Translations under genes and position numbers: made by a program
Shown here: positions 16,010-24,440 of the stretch, one piece after another
How the letters are laid out: every line of letters begins with the position of its first letter
Position numbering within the stretch: position 1 is the stretch's first letter
Notes under the pieces: generated by a model
Databases searched by the model: none
Told to the model about the DNA's origin: nothing
What the model saw: only the letters and a program-made list of their open reading frames with translations
NCBI RefSeq assembly: GCF_004341625.1
Contig: NZ_SLZG01000036.1
Location: forward strand, 1 to 36,317
DNA: 36,317 nucleotides
Direction of reading: 5' to 3'
From: Rhizobium sp. BK376
GTDB lineage: Bacteria > Pseudomonadota > Alphaproteobacteria > Rhizobiales > Rhizobiaceae

Positions 16010-16945
16010 TTGGGCAAACATCACCTCAAACCCAGCGTGGAAAGCTGTCACTGGGGCTATTTCGACGCGACGCAAAAACCGGCTCTGAAGGTCGCAAGCG
16101 GCGATATCGTCACCATCGATACAGTGACAGGCCCCCCAAATGTGCTTCCCGATCCGGAGAGGTTTTTCATCCCGCCGGAGCTTACGGACATTCACGCGGG
16201 CTTGAAGCCTGAAGGCCCGCATATCCTCACCGGACCGGTCTATGTCGAAGGCGCGAAGCCCGGCAACGTCCTCGAGGTGCGCATCCATGAGGTGTCGCTG
16301 CTCCAGGACTGGGGCTTCAATCTGATCCTGCCGCTGCTGGGAACATTGCCGCACGATTACGATGAACCGCGCATCGTCAACATTCCTCTTGATAAGGAGC
16401 GCAACGTCGGCACGATGCCCTGGGGGCTGGAGCTGGAGCTCGCGCCTTTCTTCGGCGTCATGGGCCTTGCCCCTCCGAAGGGCTGGGGTCGGATAAGCTC
16501 CATCGCGCCGCAAGCGACAGGCGGCAATCTCGACAATAAGGAACTTGTGGCAGGCACGACACTTTATCTGCCGGTGTTCGTGGAAGGCGGCCTGTTTTCG
16601 TGTGGCGACGGTCACGGTTGCCAGGGTGACGGCGAGGTCTGCGTCACCGCGATCGAGACCGCGTTGCGCGGCACATTCGAATTCATCGTGCGGGACGATC
16701 TGACATTCACCTACCCACGGGCGGAGACGGCGAGCCACCACATCACCATGGGCATGGACCCCGACCTCGACCAATGCGCCATCAAGGCGTTGCGCGACAT
16801 GATCGCGCTTCTCGGCGAAAAGCGCGGCCTGTCGCACGCCGACGCCTACATGCTGTGCAGCCTGGCAGGGGACCTTCACGTCACCCAGACCGTCAACGGC
16901 TCCAAGGGTGTGCACATGATGATGCACAAGAAGAACTTTTCATGA
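16010..16945 (+). CDS. fmdA: Acetamidase/formamidase family amidohydrolase, TTG start
   Basis: This 311-residue cytosolic enzyme hydrolyses formamide or short amides to ammonia and the acid. Family marks are the N-terminal HHLKPSVESCHWGYFD, the GPVYVEGAKPGNVLEVRIHEV strand region, and the metal-site block GDGHGCQGDGEVC. The length is normal for the short FmdA branch. I start it at TTG 16010, with GGGAGA 6 bases upstream; the resulting Met-Gly-Lys-His-His start matches relatives. A GTG at 15965 is the alternative. It heads an operon with the asparaginase-like and urease genes, all releasing or handling amide nitrogen. Confidence 0.88.
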   Translation: MGKHHLKPSVESCHWGYFDATQKPALKVASGDIVTIDTVTGPPNVLPDPERFFIPPELTDIHAGLKPEGPHILTGPVYVEGAKPGNVLEVRIHEVSLLQDWGFNLILPLLGTLPHDYDEPRIVNIPLDKERNVGTMPWGLELELAPFFGVMGLAPPKGWGRISSIAPQATGGNLDNKELVAGTTLYLPVFVEGGLFSCGDGHGCQGDGEVCVTAIETALRGTFEFIVRDDLTFTYPRAETASHHITMGMDPDLDQCAIKALRDMIALLGEKRGLSHADAYMLCSLAGDLHVTQTVNGSKGVHMMMHKKNFS

Positions 16946-16967
16946 TGGATAAAGGGAGCACTTCGTT

Positions 16968-18656
16968 ATGAGCAAGATCCGCATTGCGCACATGGCGGGG
17001 CCGACGGCCACGATTCAGAATACGCCGCCGCTTGTCACCTCCAACAAAGCCAGATTGCGCAAGGGCTTGGCCCCGTTGCTTGGCAATGACGGCAGCATAT
17101 CGACATTCGACGCGCTCCGGGCGCAGCGCCTGGCGGCACCGGTCAAAGTTTATGTCGAACAGTTCTCCGCGCACCCGCTGGAGGCCGACACCGCCGAGCT
17201 CTATGCCGATCCCGACGGCTATATCGACTCGGAGGGAAATTTCAGCCGCGAACGCAAAAGTGCCGGCGACAAACCGGTCTACGAAATCGAGCTGACGCCG
17301 GAGGATGGCCTCTATCCGTTGCCTTACATGGCGATGCAGAAGGATGGAGCGCCTTGGGAAGAAGAAGCGACGGCCCCTGGCAGCCCGCTATCGCGGCAAG
17401 GTTTCTTTCCCGATGGCTCGCGAAGCTTCGAAGAGATAGACCGCCTGTCGATTGGCGTCGACGGCAAGGTCAACATGATCGGCGGCCGCGCCGAAGTGGA
17501 TTTCTATCGCGTCGCTCCACCTGGAGGTTTCACCAAGGGGCTTGCCTCGGCCGATCGCGCGGACACGGGCGAAGGTGATGTCGCCACTGAGAGACTTGGC
17601 TGGGATTTCTTTGCCTACAAGCCCTATCACCTGGCGAAAGCGCCGCCTCGGCCGATGCTTGCGAAGATCACCAATGACGTTCAGGCGATCATGTCGTCGG
17701 GCAAATATGACGGCGCCATCTGGACGCAGGGCAGCCCGCAGGTCGAAGAGACCGCCTATTGGTTCAATCTGCTGATCGATACCAATCTGCCGATCGCCTG
17801 CAACGCGGCGCAACGGCCGCAGGGACAGGTCAGCAACGACGGTCCGGCCAATATCGTGGATTCGGTGACTTATATCGAATCGCGCATCTGGGATGACGGC
17901 GCGGGCAACAATCGCGTCGGCACGATTGTCCTTCAGGAGCAGCAGTTTTTCGCGGCGCGCGAAGTTGCCAAGGTCGATGCCCGGCCGGGCGGCTATGTCG
18001 CAACCGGCGGCCACGGCGGCATCATGGGTCAGATCACCCACGCCGGTGCGCCCTATATCATGTATGTTCCGGCCTATAAGCACACCGCCAAGTCGGATGT
18101 GAACCTCACCCGGCTTCCGGCAATGGTGAAGGCGTCAAAGCTCGGTCCGGAGGGCATTGGCACCATTGACATCCCGGTCAAGGACGGCACCGGCAAACTG
18201 CTCGCCGACGCCATACCCTCCGTTTCGATCGTCAAGGACGGCGGCTATGCGGCGGAAATGTTCGGCGACGATCCGGCGGCTGAGGCCGATCTCGATTTCC
18301 TGATCAAGCACAAGCTCACCAGCGGAAAACTGGCCGGGTTCGTGGTCGAAGGGCTCGTGCCCTATGGCGCGGCGACATCCGAGCTGCGCACCGCGATGTT
18401 GCGCCGGGCAAGCTTTTCCGGCCTGCCGGTGGTGCGGGTCGGGCGCGGCTATCCGGAGGGTTTCGCTGACCCCGAACCGACCAGCATCGCCGGCCTGAAC
18501 CTGACTTCCACCAAGGCCCGCATGCTGCTCATGGCCTGCCTGATGAAATTCGGCAGCCTGCCGGCGGCGGCAAATCCGGCCAAGCCGACGCCCGAGGAGA
18601 TAGCAGCCCACAGAGCGGCGCTTGCGGCCTATCAGAAGGTATTCAACACGCATTGA
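16968..18656 (+). CDS. Asparaginase-like protein with altered active-site motif
   Basis: This 562-residue protein is far longer than usual asparaginases (about 330). The core is recognisable: GAIWTQGSPQVEETAYWFN (249-267) corresponds to the family's HGTDTxEETA block, followed by SNDGPANIVDSV (289-300), AAREVAKVD with Lys335 in place of the catalytic Lys, and the C-terminal AGLNLTSTKARMLLMACL. The Thr-Asp pair is replaced by Ser256-Pro257, so the usual Thr-Lys-Asp triad is incomplete. An N-terminal Thr near AGPTATIQ may match the nucleophile, but about 160 extra residues separate it from the core. ATG 16968 has GGGAG 9 bases upstream. It may be an amidase of new specificity or a non-catalytic protein. 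Confidence 0.72.
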   Translation: MSKIRIAHMAGPTATIQNTPPLVTSNKARLRKGLAPLLGNDGSISTFDALRAQRLAAPVKVYVEQFSAHPLEADTAELYADPDGYIDSEGNFSRERKSAGDKPVYEIELTPEDGLYPLPYMAMQKDGAPWEEEATAPGSPLSRQGFFPDGSRSFEEIDRLSIGVDGKVNMIGGRAEVDFYRVAPPGGFTKGLASADRADTGEGDVATERLGWDFFAYKPYHLAKAPPRPMLAKITNDVQAIMSSGKYDGAIWTQGSPQVEETAYWFNLLIDTNLPIACNAAQRPQGQVSNDGPANIVDSVTYIESRIWDDGAGNNRVGTIVLQEQQFFAAREVAKVDARPGGYVATGGHGGIMGQITHAGAPYIMYVPAYKHTAKSDVNLTRLPAMVKASKLGPEGIGTIDIPVKDGTGKLLADAIPSVSIVKDGGYAAEMFGDDPAAEADLDFLIKHKLTSGKLAGFVVEGLVPYGAATSELRTAMLRRASFSGLPVVRVGRGYPEGFADPEPTSIAGLNLTSTKARMLLMACLMKFGSLPAAANPAKPTPEEIAAHRAALAAYQKVFNTH

Positions 18657-18689
18657 CGCGCGCAGAAGAGGTCAACGACGGAGAAGCGA

Positions 18690-19139
18690 ATGCTGAGGCT
18701 TCACGGCATTATCGGCAAGGAGAGGGACGCCGCTTACCGCGCGGCGCTGCACGATTTGGAACATCGCAACGGCATCGAACTTCTATTCGTGCCGCCCTCT
18801 GATGCCGGTCGCAAGCGTTTCCGTCTGCCGACCGATCGCGGCACGGATTGCGCCATCAGCCTCGACCGCAACGAAGAGCTCTTCGACGGCGCCATTCTTT
18901 ATCTTGAGCCGGAGCGAGCCATTATCGTGCGCTTCGGCGAACAAGCCGTTTGGCGGCTTCGTCCGGCGAATGCGGCGGCAGCGTTGAAGCTGGGTTGGAA
19001 TGCCGGAAACCTCCATTGGCGCGTACGCTTCGAAGACGACGATCTGCTGATTTTGCTGGACGGTCCCCTGCAAAGCTATCGTGAGCGGATCATGCCGCTG
19101 CTCGAAGCCGGCGATCTGATGGAACACGCCAATGTTTGA
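18690..19139 (+). CDS. ureE: Urease accessory protein UreE
   Basis: This 149-residue nickel metallochaperone delivers Ni to the UreDFG-apourease complex. The C-terminal domain carries LGWNAGNLHWRV, where GN-x-H holds the conserved dimer-interface nickel His, then the PLQSYRERIMPLLEAG helix. The N-terminal domain is divergent. There is no His-rich tail, so Ni storage capacity is probably low. ATG 18690 has GGAG 6 bases upstream. It is placed before the structural genes, unlike the common ureABC-EFG order, and overlaps ureF by 8 bases. Confidence 0.85.
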   Translation: MLRLHGIIGKERDAAYRAALHDLEHRNGIELLFVPPSDAGRKRFRLPTDRGTDCAISLDRNEELFDGAILYLEPERAIIVRFGEQAVWRLRPANAAAALKLGWNAGNLHWRVRFEDDDLLILLDGPLQSYRERIMPLLEAGDLMEHANV

Positions 19140-19809
19140 CACCAAGGCAGCGCTGGCACTTCTGCAATATGGCGATAGCGCTTATCCGGCGGGAGGTTTC
19201 GCCTTTTCCTGGGGGCTCGAAGGTCTGGCGCAGGACGGGTTGCTGTCAGGGCAGGCAGGGCTAGGCGATCTCATTTTCGAGCATTTGTTCTTCCGTTGGA
19301 ACACGATGGACCGGCCTTTGCTGATCCGGGCGTTCCGGGCGCCGAATTTCGCCGCGGTCGCCGCCGTGGATCGCTATGCCGAAGCCGCCACACCTTCAGC
19401 GCAGATGCGTGACGGTTCGCATCGGGCCGGTCGGGCGTTGCTTGGGGTCTCGGCAAGACTGGGAGGGTCACTATCGTCGGGCTATCGCACGATGATCGCC
19501 GGTGATCCCCGTTTAGGGCATCTGCCCATCTGCCAAGCCCTCGTCTATCGGGACGCCGGCTTGGGCATCGCGGAAGCCCAGTTGCTGTCCGGCTGGACCC
19601 TTGTCACAGGGCTTGTCAGTGCGGGCGTCAGGCTCGGGATCATCGGGCATGTCGAGGCGCAGCAAAGCATTGGGTCGGCCCGCGAAACCCTCGCCGACCT
19701 GCTCGCTTCGCCGGTGCTCGATGATGTGCAGCCATCGAGCTTCACGCCGTTGATCGACATTGCCGTGTCTCGCGGCCCATCGCGGCATGTCCGCATGTTT
19801 TCCACCTGA
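19132..19809 (+). CDS. ureF: Urease accessory protein UreF
   Basis: This 225-residue all-helical protein bridges UreD and UreG during nickel insertion. It shows ALLQYGDSAYPAGGFAFSWGLE near the start (family: Leu-Gln-x-x-Ser-x-x-Leu-Pro-x-Gly-x-Phe-x-x-Ser) and the closing SSFTPLIDIAVSRGPSRHVRMF, matching the UreF end (Pro-x-x-Asp-Ile-Ala ... Arg-Met/Leu-Phe). ATG 19132 overlaps the ureE stop, implying translational coupling. It is divergent from textbook UreF but complete. Confidence 0.85.
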   Translation: MFDTKAALALLQYGDSAYPAGGFAFSWGLEGLAQDGLLSGQAGLGDLIFEHLFFRWNTMDRPLLIRAFRAPNFAAVAAVDRYAEAATPSAQMRDGSHRAGRALLGVSARLGGSLSSGYRTMIAGDPRLGHLPICQALVYRDAGLGIAEAQLLSGWTLVTGLVSAGVRLGIIGHVEAQQSIGSARETLADLLASPVLDDVQPSSFTPLIDIAVSRGPSRHVRMFST

Positions 19810-19825
19810 TGCAGAGGTAGCCGCC

Positions 19826-20524
19826 ATGATGAACCTCTCCCCAACCGAAATGGATCGCCTGACGATCTTCACCGCCGCCGAGATGGCGCGGCGCAACCGC
19901 TCGCTCGGAATTCGCCTCAGCCATCCCGAAGCCGTCGCGTTCCTCACCGACGAGGTGATGCTGGCCGCCCGGCGCGGCCTTCCTTATGCGGAAATCCGCA
20001 ATCTCGCCGGCCAAATGCTGACGACCGACGATGTCGAGCCTGGCGTCGCCGAAATGGTGACCATGCTCTATATCGAATGCCTTTTCGCGGAAGGCACGAA
20101 GGTCGTCGCGCTGTTCGAGCCGATCTCGCCCGGAACCCAGCCGCTTCTCGACGACATCGTTCCCGGCCAGATCATTTCGCCAGCCGCCGACATCGAGATG
20201 TTCACCGAATTGCCGGTGATATCGATCGATGTCGTGAACACGGGTGACCGTGATGTGCAGGTGCGCAGCCACACCCACTTCTTCGAGGTCAACAAAGCCT
20301 TGGATTTTGACCGAGCGGCGGCCTACGGCATGAAGATCGACCGGCCGGCCGGAACCGGTATTCGCTTCGAACCGGGCGCCGGAAAGACGGTGAGACTCAT
20401 CCCAATCGAGGGCGATCGTGTCATCCGGGGCGCCGCCGGCCTGGTCAACGGCCCTTTGGACGAACCAGGCACGAAGGAAAGAGCACTCGAACTTGCCCGC
20501 ACGCGCGGCTATCTGGGAGCGTAG
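19826..20524 (+). CDS. ureAB: Fused urease gamma-beta subunit (UreA-UreB)
   Basis: In this 232-residue fusion, residues 1-100 are UreA (MMNLSPTEMDRL, then RLSHPEAVAFLTDEVMLAARRG) and about 110-232 are UreB (DIVPGQIISP, VNTGDRDVQVRSHTHFFEVN, ALDFDRAAAYGM). The junction EGTKVVALFEPISPGTQP replaces the usual UreA end. Gamma-beta fusions are known in Helicobacter and some other bacteria. In UreB the usual Gly-Ser-His-Tyr-His-Phe-Phe is Arg-Ser-His-Thr-His-Phe-Phe. ATG 19826 has AGAGG 8 bases upstream; ATG 19829 is the alternative. The stop is 4 bases before ureC. It makes the scaffold of the (abc)3 assembly with UreC. Confidence 0.92.
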   Translation: MMNLSPTEMDRLTIFTAAEMARRNRSLGIRLSHPEAVAFLTDEVMLAARRGLPYAEIRNLAGQMLTTDDVEPGVAEMVTMLYIECLFAEGTKVVALFEPISPGTQPLLDDIVPGQIISPAADIEMFTELPVISIDVVNTGDRDVQVRSHTHFFEVNKALDFDRAAAYGMKIDRPAGTGIRFEPGAGKTVRLIPIEGDRVIRGAAGLVNGPLDEPGTKERALELARTRGYLGA

Positions 20525-20528
20525 AACC

Positions 20529-22235
20529 ATGTCCAGGATCAGCCGACGCGCCTATGCCGATCTCTACGGCCCAACCAAGGGCGACCTTGTCCGGCTGGCG
20601 GATACCTGCCTCTTTGCCGAGATCGAGCATGATTTCACCACTTATGGCCACGAACTTCTGATCGGCGCCGGCAAAAACCTCCGAGACAGCGAGGGCATCA
20701 ACGGTTATCGCACATCGTCCGACAAAATCCTGGATATCGTCATCAAGAATGCCACGATTATCGACGCTATGGCGGGGATCATCAAGGCCGATATCGGCAT
20801 TCGCGACGGCCGCATCGTCGGCATCGGCAAGGCCGGCAATCCGGATGTCATGCCCAACGTCCACCCTGATATGATTGTCGGACAGACGACATCGCCGGTA
20901 TCAGGCGCCAACTTTATCGTCACGGCCGGCGCGATCGAAGCCCATGCTCACCTCGGCTCTCCGGAGCAATCCGATCACGCGCTTGCCGGCGGCACGACGA
21001 CGATGATCGGCAACGGTCCAGGCCCGCTGTTCGACGTCGGCAGCGGCAGCACGACGACTTTCGGCCGCTTCCTGCAGGCGGCGGAATTCTCCCCGCTGAA
21101 CTATGCTTTGTTCGGGCGCGGAGCCTCAAGCCCAGAAGCCGTCGAGGAGTCCGTTGCGGCCGGCGGCATGTCCGTCAAGATCCACGAGGATTTCGGCGCC
21201 GCGCCGGCTGTCATCGACCAAAGTCTGGTTGCTGCCGACCGGAACGATTTCGCGGTCCATCTGCACACCGATTCCATCAACGAATTCGGCTTCTGCGAGG
21301 ACACGATTGCCGCCATCGACGGCCGCACCATCCATATGTATCACGTCGAAGGGGCCGGCGGCGGGCATGCGCCCGACCTCTTGAAAGTCGTCTCCTACGA
21401 CAACGTCATCCCGTCCTCGACCAATCCCACCAATCCCTTTACCTCCTACGGGATGGAGGAGGGCGTGCCGATGACGATGATCGCGCACCAGCTGAACTAC
21501 AACACGCCGGAGGATGTGGTGTTCGGCGAGGCCCGCGTTCGGGCCCAGTCGATGGCGGCGGAAGACTTCCTGCATGACATGGGCGCCATCTCGATCTTCG
21601 GCACGGATACGCAGGGCATGGGGCGGCTCGCTGAGAACGTCGCCAATTGCTGGCAGCTGGCGAGCGTGATGAAGGAGCGGATCGGGCGCCTGCCGGAGGA
21701 GACGACCCAAACCGCCGACAACGAGCGCATCAAGCGGTACATCGCCAAACTCACCATCAATCCGGCCATCGCTGTCGGCATAGGCGATCATGTCGGCTCG
21801 ATCGAGGTCGGCAAGATGGCCGATCTGGTTCTCTGGCCGCGCGCTTCGTTCGGCATAAAACCCTACATGGTGATCAAGAGCGGCTTCATCGTCTGGGCGG
21901 CGATGGGCGATGGCAACGGAAGCCTCGGCGTTGCGGAACCGATGATCCAGAAGCGCATGTGGGGCGCGCTCGGATCGGCGCCGCAGCACCTGGGCGTCAA
22001 TTTCGTCTCCAAGCTTGCGGTGGAGGCCGATGTCGGCAGGAAACTCGGTCTGGTCAAGCAATCCGTGCAGATCAAGAATGTCCGGCAATTGCGCAAGACC
22101 GACATGGTCCGCAATGCCTCCATGCCCTTTGTCGAGGTCGATCCGCAGACCTTCGAAGTGCGTGCCGACGGCGAGTTGTTGATGTGCCAGCCAGCTACCA
22201 AAGTGCCGTTGGCAAGGAGGTATATGCTGCGATGA
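20529..22235 (+). CDS. ureC: Divergent urease alpha subunit (UreC-like), flap Cys replaced by Ala
   Basis: This 568-residue urease catalytic subunit or close paralogue needs two nickel ions bridged by a carbamylated Lys. Nickel ligands are all present: His139 and His141 (EAHAH), Lys217 (VKIHED), His246 (HLHTD), His272 (YHVEG) and Asp360 (GTDTQ). The catalytic residues His219, His320 and Arg336 are also present. The flap Cys319 of Klebsiella urease is Ala319 here (MIAHQL instead of MVCHHL). The pocket loop after TTTMIG is GNGPGPLFDVGSGSTTTFG, against the usual GGGTGPAxGTxATTCTPG. ATG 20529 has GGAG 9 bases upstream. It may hydrolyse urea poorly or act on another ureido or guanidino compound. 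Confidence 0.9.
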   Translation: MSRISRRAYADLYGPTKGDLVRLADTCLFAEIEHDFTTYGHELLIGAGKNLRDSEGINGYRTSSDKILDIVIKNATIIDAMAGIIKADIGIRDGRIVGIGKAGNPDVMPNVHPDMIVGQTTSPVSGANFIVTAGAIEAHAHLGSPEQSDHALAGGTTTMIGNGPGPLFDVGSGSTTTFGRFLQAAEFSPLNYALFGRGASSPEAVEESVAAGGMSVKIHEDFGAAPAVIDQSLVAADRNDFAVHLHTDSINEFGFCEDTIAAIDGRTIHMYHVEGAGGGHAPDLLKVVSYDNVIPSSTNPTNPFTSYGMEEGVPMTMIAHQLNYNTPEDVVFGEARVRAQSMAAEDFLHDMGAISIFGTDTQGMGRLAENVANCWQLASVMKERIGRLPEETTQTADNERIKRYIAKLTINPAIAVGIGDHVGSIEVGKMADLVLWPRASFGIKPYMVIKSGFIVWAAMGDGNGSLGVAEPMIQKRMWGALGSAPQHLGVNFVSKLAVEADVGRKLGLVKQSVQIKNVRQLRKTDMVRNASMPFVEVDPQTFEVRADGELLMCQPATKVPLARRYMLR

Positions 22236-22870
22236 CTGAGGCTCAACAGGCAACGCCACGTATCTCGGCGGCTCGGGTCGGCATCGGTGGCCCGGTCGGC
22301 TCCGGCAAGACGGCACTGGTCGAACGGCTCATTCCCGCCCTCATGGCGCGGGGCATCGACATCGCCGTCATCACCAACGATCTCGTCACCGCCGAGGATG
22401 CCGAACGCATCCGCCGTTCTGGCCTCATCGATCCGGCACGGGTCTCGGCCGTCGAGGCTGGAGCGTGCCCGCACACCGTTATCCGCGAGGACCCGACGCT
22501 TAATATCGAGGCAGCCGACGAGCTGGAACGGCGCTTTCCCGGCCTTGAGCTGATCCTGCTCGAAAGCGGCGGCGACAATCTCGCCTCCACCTTTTCGCGC
22601 GACCTGACGGATTTCTGGATGTTCGTCATCGATGTCGGCGGCGGTGACGACATACCGCGAAAACGTGGTCCGGGTGTCATCCGCTCGGATGTGCTGATCG
22701 TCAACAAGACCGATCTTGCGCCGCATGTCGGCGTCGATATCGGAAGGATGTATGACGAAGCGCTGGCAGTTCGCGACAACCGCGCGGTTTTGATGACGAA
22801 CTGCCGGCGCGGCGAGGGTATCGATGCGGTGGTCGACGTGATCGAGCGCGAGGTGCTATTTCGATCGTGA
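22232..22870 (+). CDS. ureG: Urease accessory GTPase UreG
   Basis: This 212-residue SIMIBI GTPase powers nickel insertion. The P-loop is GGPVGSGKT (19-27), the nickel-binding Cys-Pro-His is residues 79-81 (AGACPHTVIRED), with ESGGDNLASTFS, DVGGGDDIPRKRGPG and the base-specificity motif VNKTDLAP. Family members usually read Thr-Gly-Gly-Cys-Pro-His; here it is Ala-Gly-Ala-Cys-Pro-His. The ATG overlaps the ureC stop as ATGA. The end overlaps the ureD start, so C-G-D are translationally coupled. Otherwise it is a well-conserved protein of normal length. Confidence 0.93.
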   Translation: MTEAQQATPRISAARVGIGGPVGSGKTALVERLIPALMARGIDIAVITNDLVTAEDAERIRRSGLIDPARVSAVEAGACPHTVIREDPTLNIEAADELERRFPGLELILLESGGDNLASTFSRDLTDFWMFVIDVGGGDDIPRKRGPGVIRSDVLIVNKTDLAPHVGVDIGRMYDEALAVRDNRAVLMTNCRRGEGIDAVVDVIEREVLFRS

Positions 22871-23715
22871 GCACGGCATATCCGGTTCCCCCCTTGCAAT
22901 TCGACCTGGGCTTCGTCAGGCGAGGGGACCGCACGGTTCTCGACCGGCGGATCTTCAGCTGGCCGTTCGTCATAACGCGAACGTTTCGTCTCGATCCCGT
23001 TCCCGCCCATATGCTGACGGTCATCGCCCAGAGCAGCAGCGGCGCCTTCCACGGCGAGGATCATTTGCGGCAGCATCTGCGCCTCGAAGAGGGGGCGGCG
23101 GCGCATGTCACGACGCAGGGCGCAACCTCCGTGCATCGTGCCGACAACGGCCTGACCGCGTATGAAACAGTCAACATCGGTATCGCCCGTGGCGCCTATC
23201 TCGAATATCTGCCGGAACCGCGCATTCTTTTTCCGGGTGCGGCACTCGTTCAGCGCGTCAATATTGATTGCGCACCGGGCGGAATGGCGATCGTCGCCGA
23301 TGCCTTCACATCGCACGATCCGGACCGGCGCAACCGGCCTTTCCGCGCGCTTGAAGCGACGACGGCCCTTTATCTGCAGGAGGACGAGCCGGTCTTGATC
23401 GACCGAATGAGCATAGGTGGACCGGGCCGCTTGCAGCCCTCGCGCTACAAGGCCTTCGGCACGATGCTGGCGATCATGTCCCTGCCGCCGGAGACGCTTG
23501 GGCGGATTGCGTTGGACCTTTCAGCACAGCTGACCGGTATGTCCGGCCTATACGCCGCCGCCAGCGTGCTGCCCGGCAATGCCGGGATCGGCGTGCGGTT
23601 CGCGGCATGCGATCTGCGCTTGTTGCGCTTGGGGTCGGAAATGGCCTGGTTCGCATTTCGCCGTATGATCTTCGGCACGCCGCCAGTTTCCCGGCGAAAG
23701 GACCCCGGAGCATAG
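22867..23715 (+). CDS. ureD: Urease accessory protein UreD (UreH), GTG start
   Basis: This 282-residue protein is the UreD/UreH scaffold that binds apourease and recruits UreF and UreG. Recognisable parts are SSSGAFHGEDHLRQHLRLEEGA (start of the core beta domain), AHVTTQGATSVHR (family: Thr-Thr-x-(Ala/Gly)-x-x-(Lys/Arg)-x-(Tyr/His)), LEYLPEPRILFPGA and ADAFTSHDPDRRNRPF. It starts with GTG 22867, overlapping the ureG stop as GTGA. It is the last gene of this operon. Only 152 bases separate it from the convergent, truncated larE, and no strong terminator is seen there. Confidence 0.88.
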   Translation: MSTAYPVPPLQFDLGFVRRGDRTVLDRRIFSWPFVITRTFRLDPVPAHMLTVIAQSSSGAFHGEDHLRQHLRLEEGAAAHVTTQGATSVHRADNGLTAYETVNIGIARGAYLEYLPEPRILFPGAALVQRVNIDCAPGGMAIVADAFTSHDPDRRNRPFRALEATTALYLQEDEPVLIDRMSIGGPGRLQPSRYKAFGTMLAIMSLPPETLGRIALDLSAQLTGMSGLYAAASVLPGNAGIGVRFAACDLRLLRLGSEMAWFAFRRMIFGTPPVSRRKDPGA

Positions 23716-23867
23716 CAGGCTGGACATCTCCTCGTGAGGCGACTTGTTCAAGAGGTTTCGTCGATATTGCTAAAGGGGCGTCGAGACTTTCCGGGGTTAG
23801 GGTTCCGTTCGGAGGGCTTTGGTGCGCGGGTCGTTGAAGGAACGGCATTTCGTCTTTGATGCTGTTG
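23716..23867. other. Junction between urease and lar modules
   Basis: These 152 bases between convergent genes have no recognisable gene, tRNA or inverted-repeat end and no strong terminator, only a short CCTC-GT-GAGG palindrome near 23730. The larE gene next to it lacks its C-terminal third, so this is probably a recombination or deletion scar where two cassettes were joined. Confidence 0.5.
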
Positions 23868-24440
23868 CTACGGCGTTGCAGTCTTGCAGCGGACGGATTT
23901 CGGGCGTGCGCATGCCATCATTCTATTGAGGACCGAGCAGCCGATGGCGACTTCCGCAAGACCGAGCGCACGGGCGAGCGCGCGCACATCCTTCTTGTCG
24001 ATGCCGCCTTCGAGATAGGGATGACGGACGCCATGATTGCGGGCCGCATCGAGACCAAGGCGATATTCGCTAAGATCGTCCGTATTGGCGCCCGACAGGA
24101 CCTGGCGGTCCGAGATGCTGGCGATCGAGCTGTAAAGATTGGCCTTGCAGAAGAAGCAGCGGTTGACCGGATTGGCGATATAGTTGTCGTCGGCAAATTC
24201 GCCGGCATCGAGGATGCGAAGGTCCCAGCCTTCGATCCCTGCAAAGTGGTGGACCCGCTCGGTCGCTTCCGCCGGCACGGCGGGCGAGACGGCATGCATC
24301 ATCGTCACATGGTTCCGGCCGAGCAGGCGGTTGGCGATGACGGCAAGCGTCATGGAATCGACGCTGCCGCTGACGGCAACCGCCGAGTCCTGCAGAGACG
24401 ACAACACGGTTTTCAGCTTCTGTTCCGGCGTCTGCGTCAT
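23868..24440 (-). pseudogene. larE: LarE, ATP-dependent sulfur-insertase, C-terminally truncated
   Basis: LarE donates sulfur to the nickel-pincer nucleotide cofactor of lactate racemase. This 190-residue product has the PP-loop-like SGSVDS (24-29; usual SGG-x-DS, so one Gly is Ser), NRCFFCKANLY with Cys95 and Cys98, and DKKDVRALARALGL. Usual LarE proteins are about 270 residues. Here similarity fades at IGCSVLNRM, where relatives have Cys-(Leu/Ser)-Ser-Ser-Arg, and the frame ends 19 residues later. The whole C-terminal domain that builds the hexamer and active site is missing. The ATG overlaps the larC stop as ATGA. It is probably non-functional. Confidence 0.7.
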
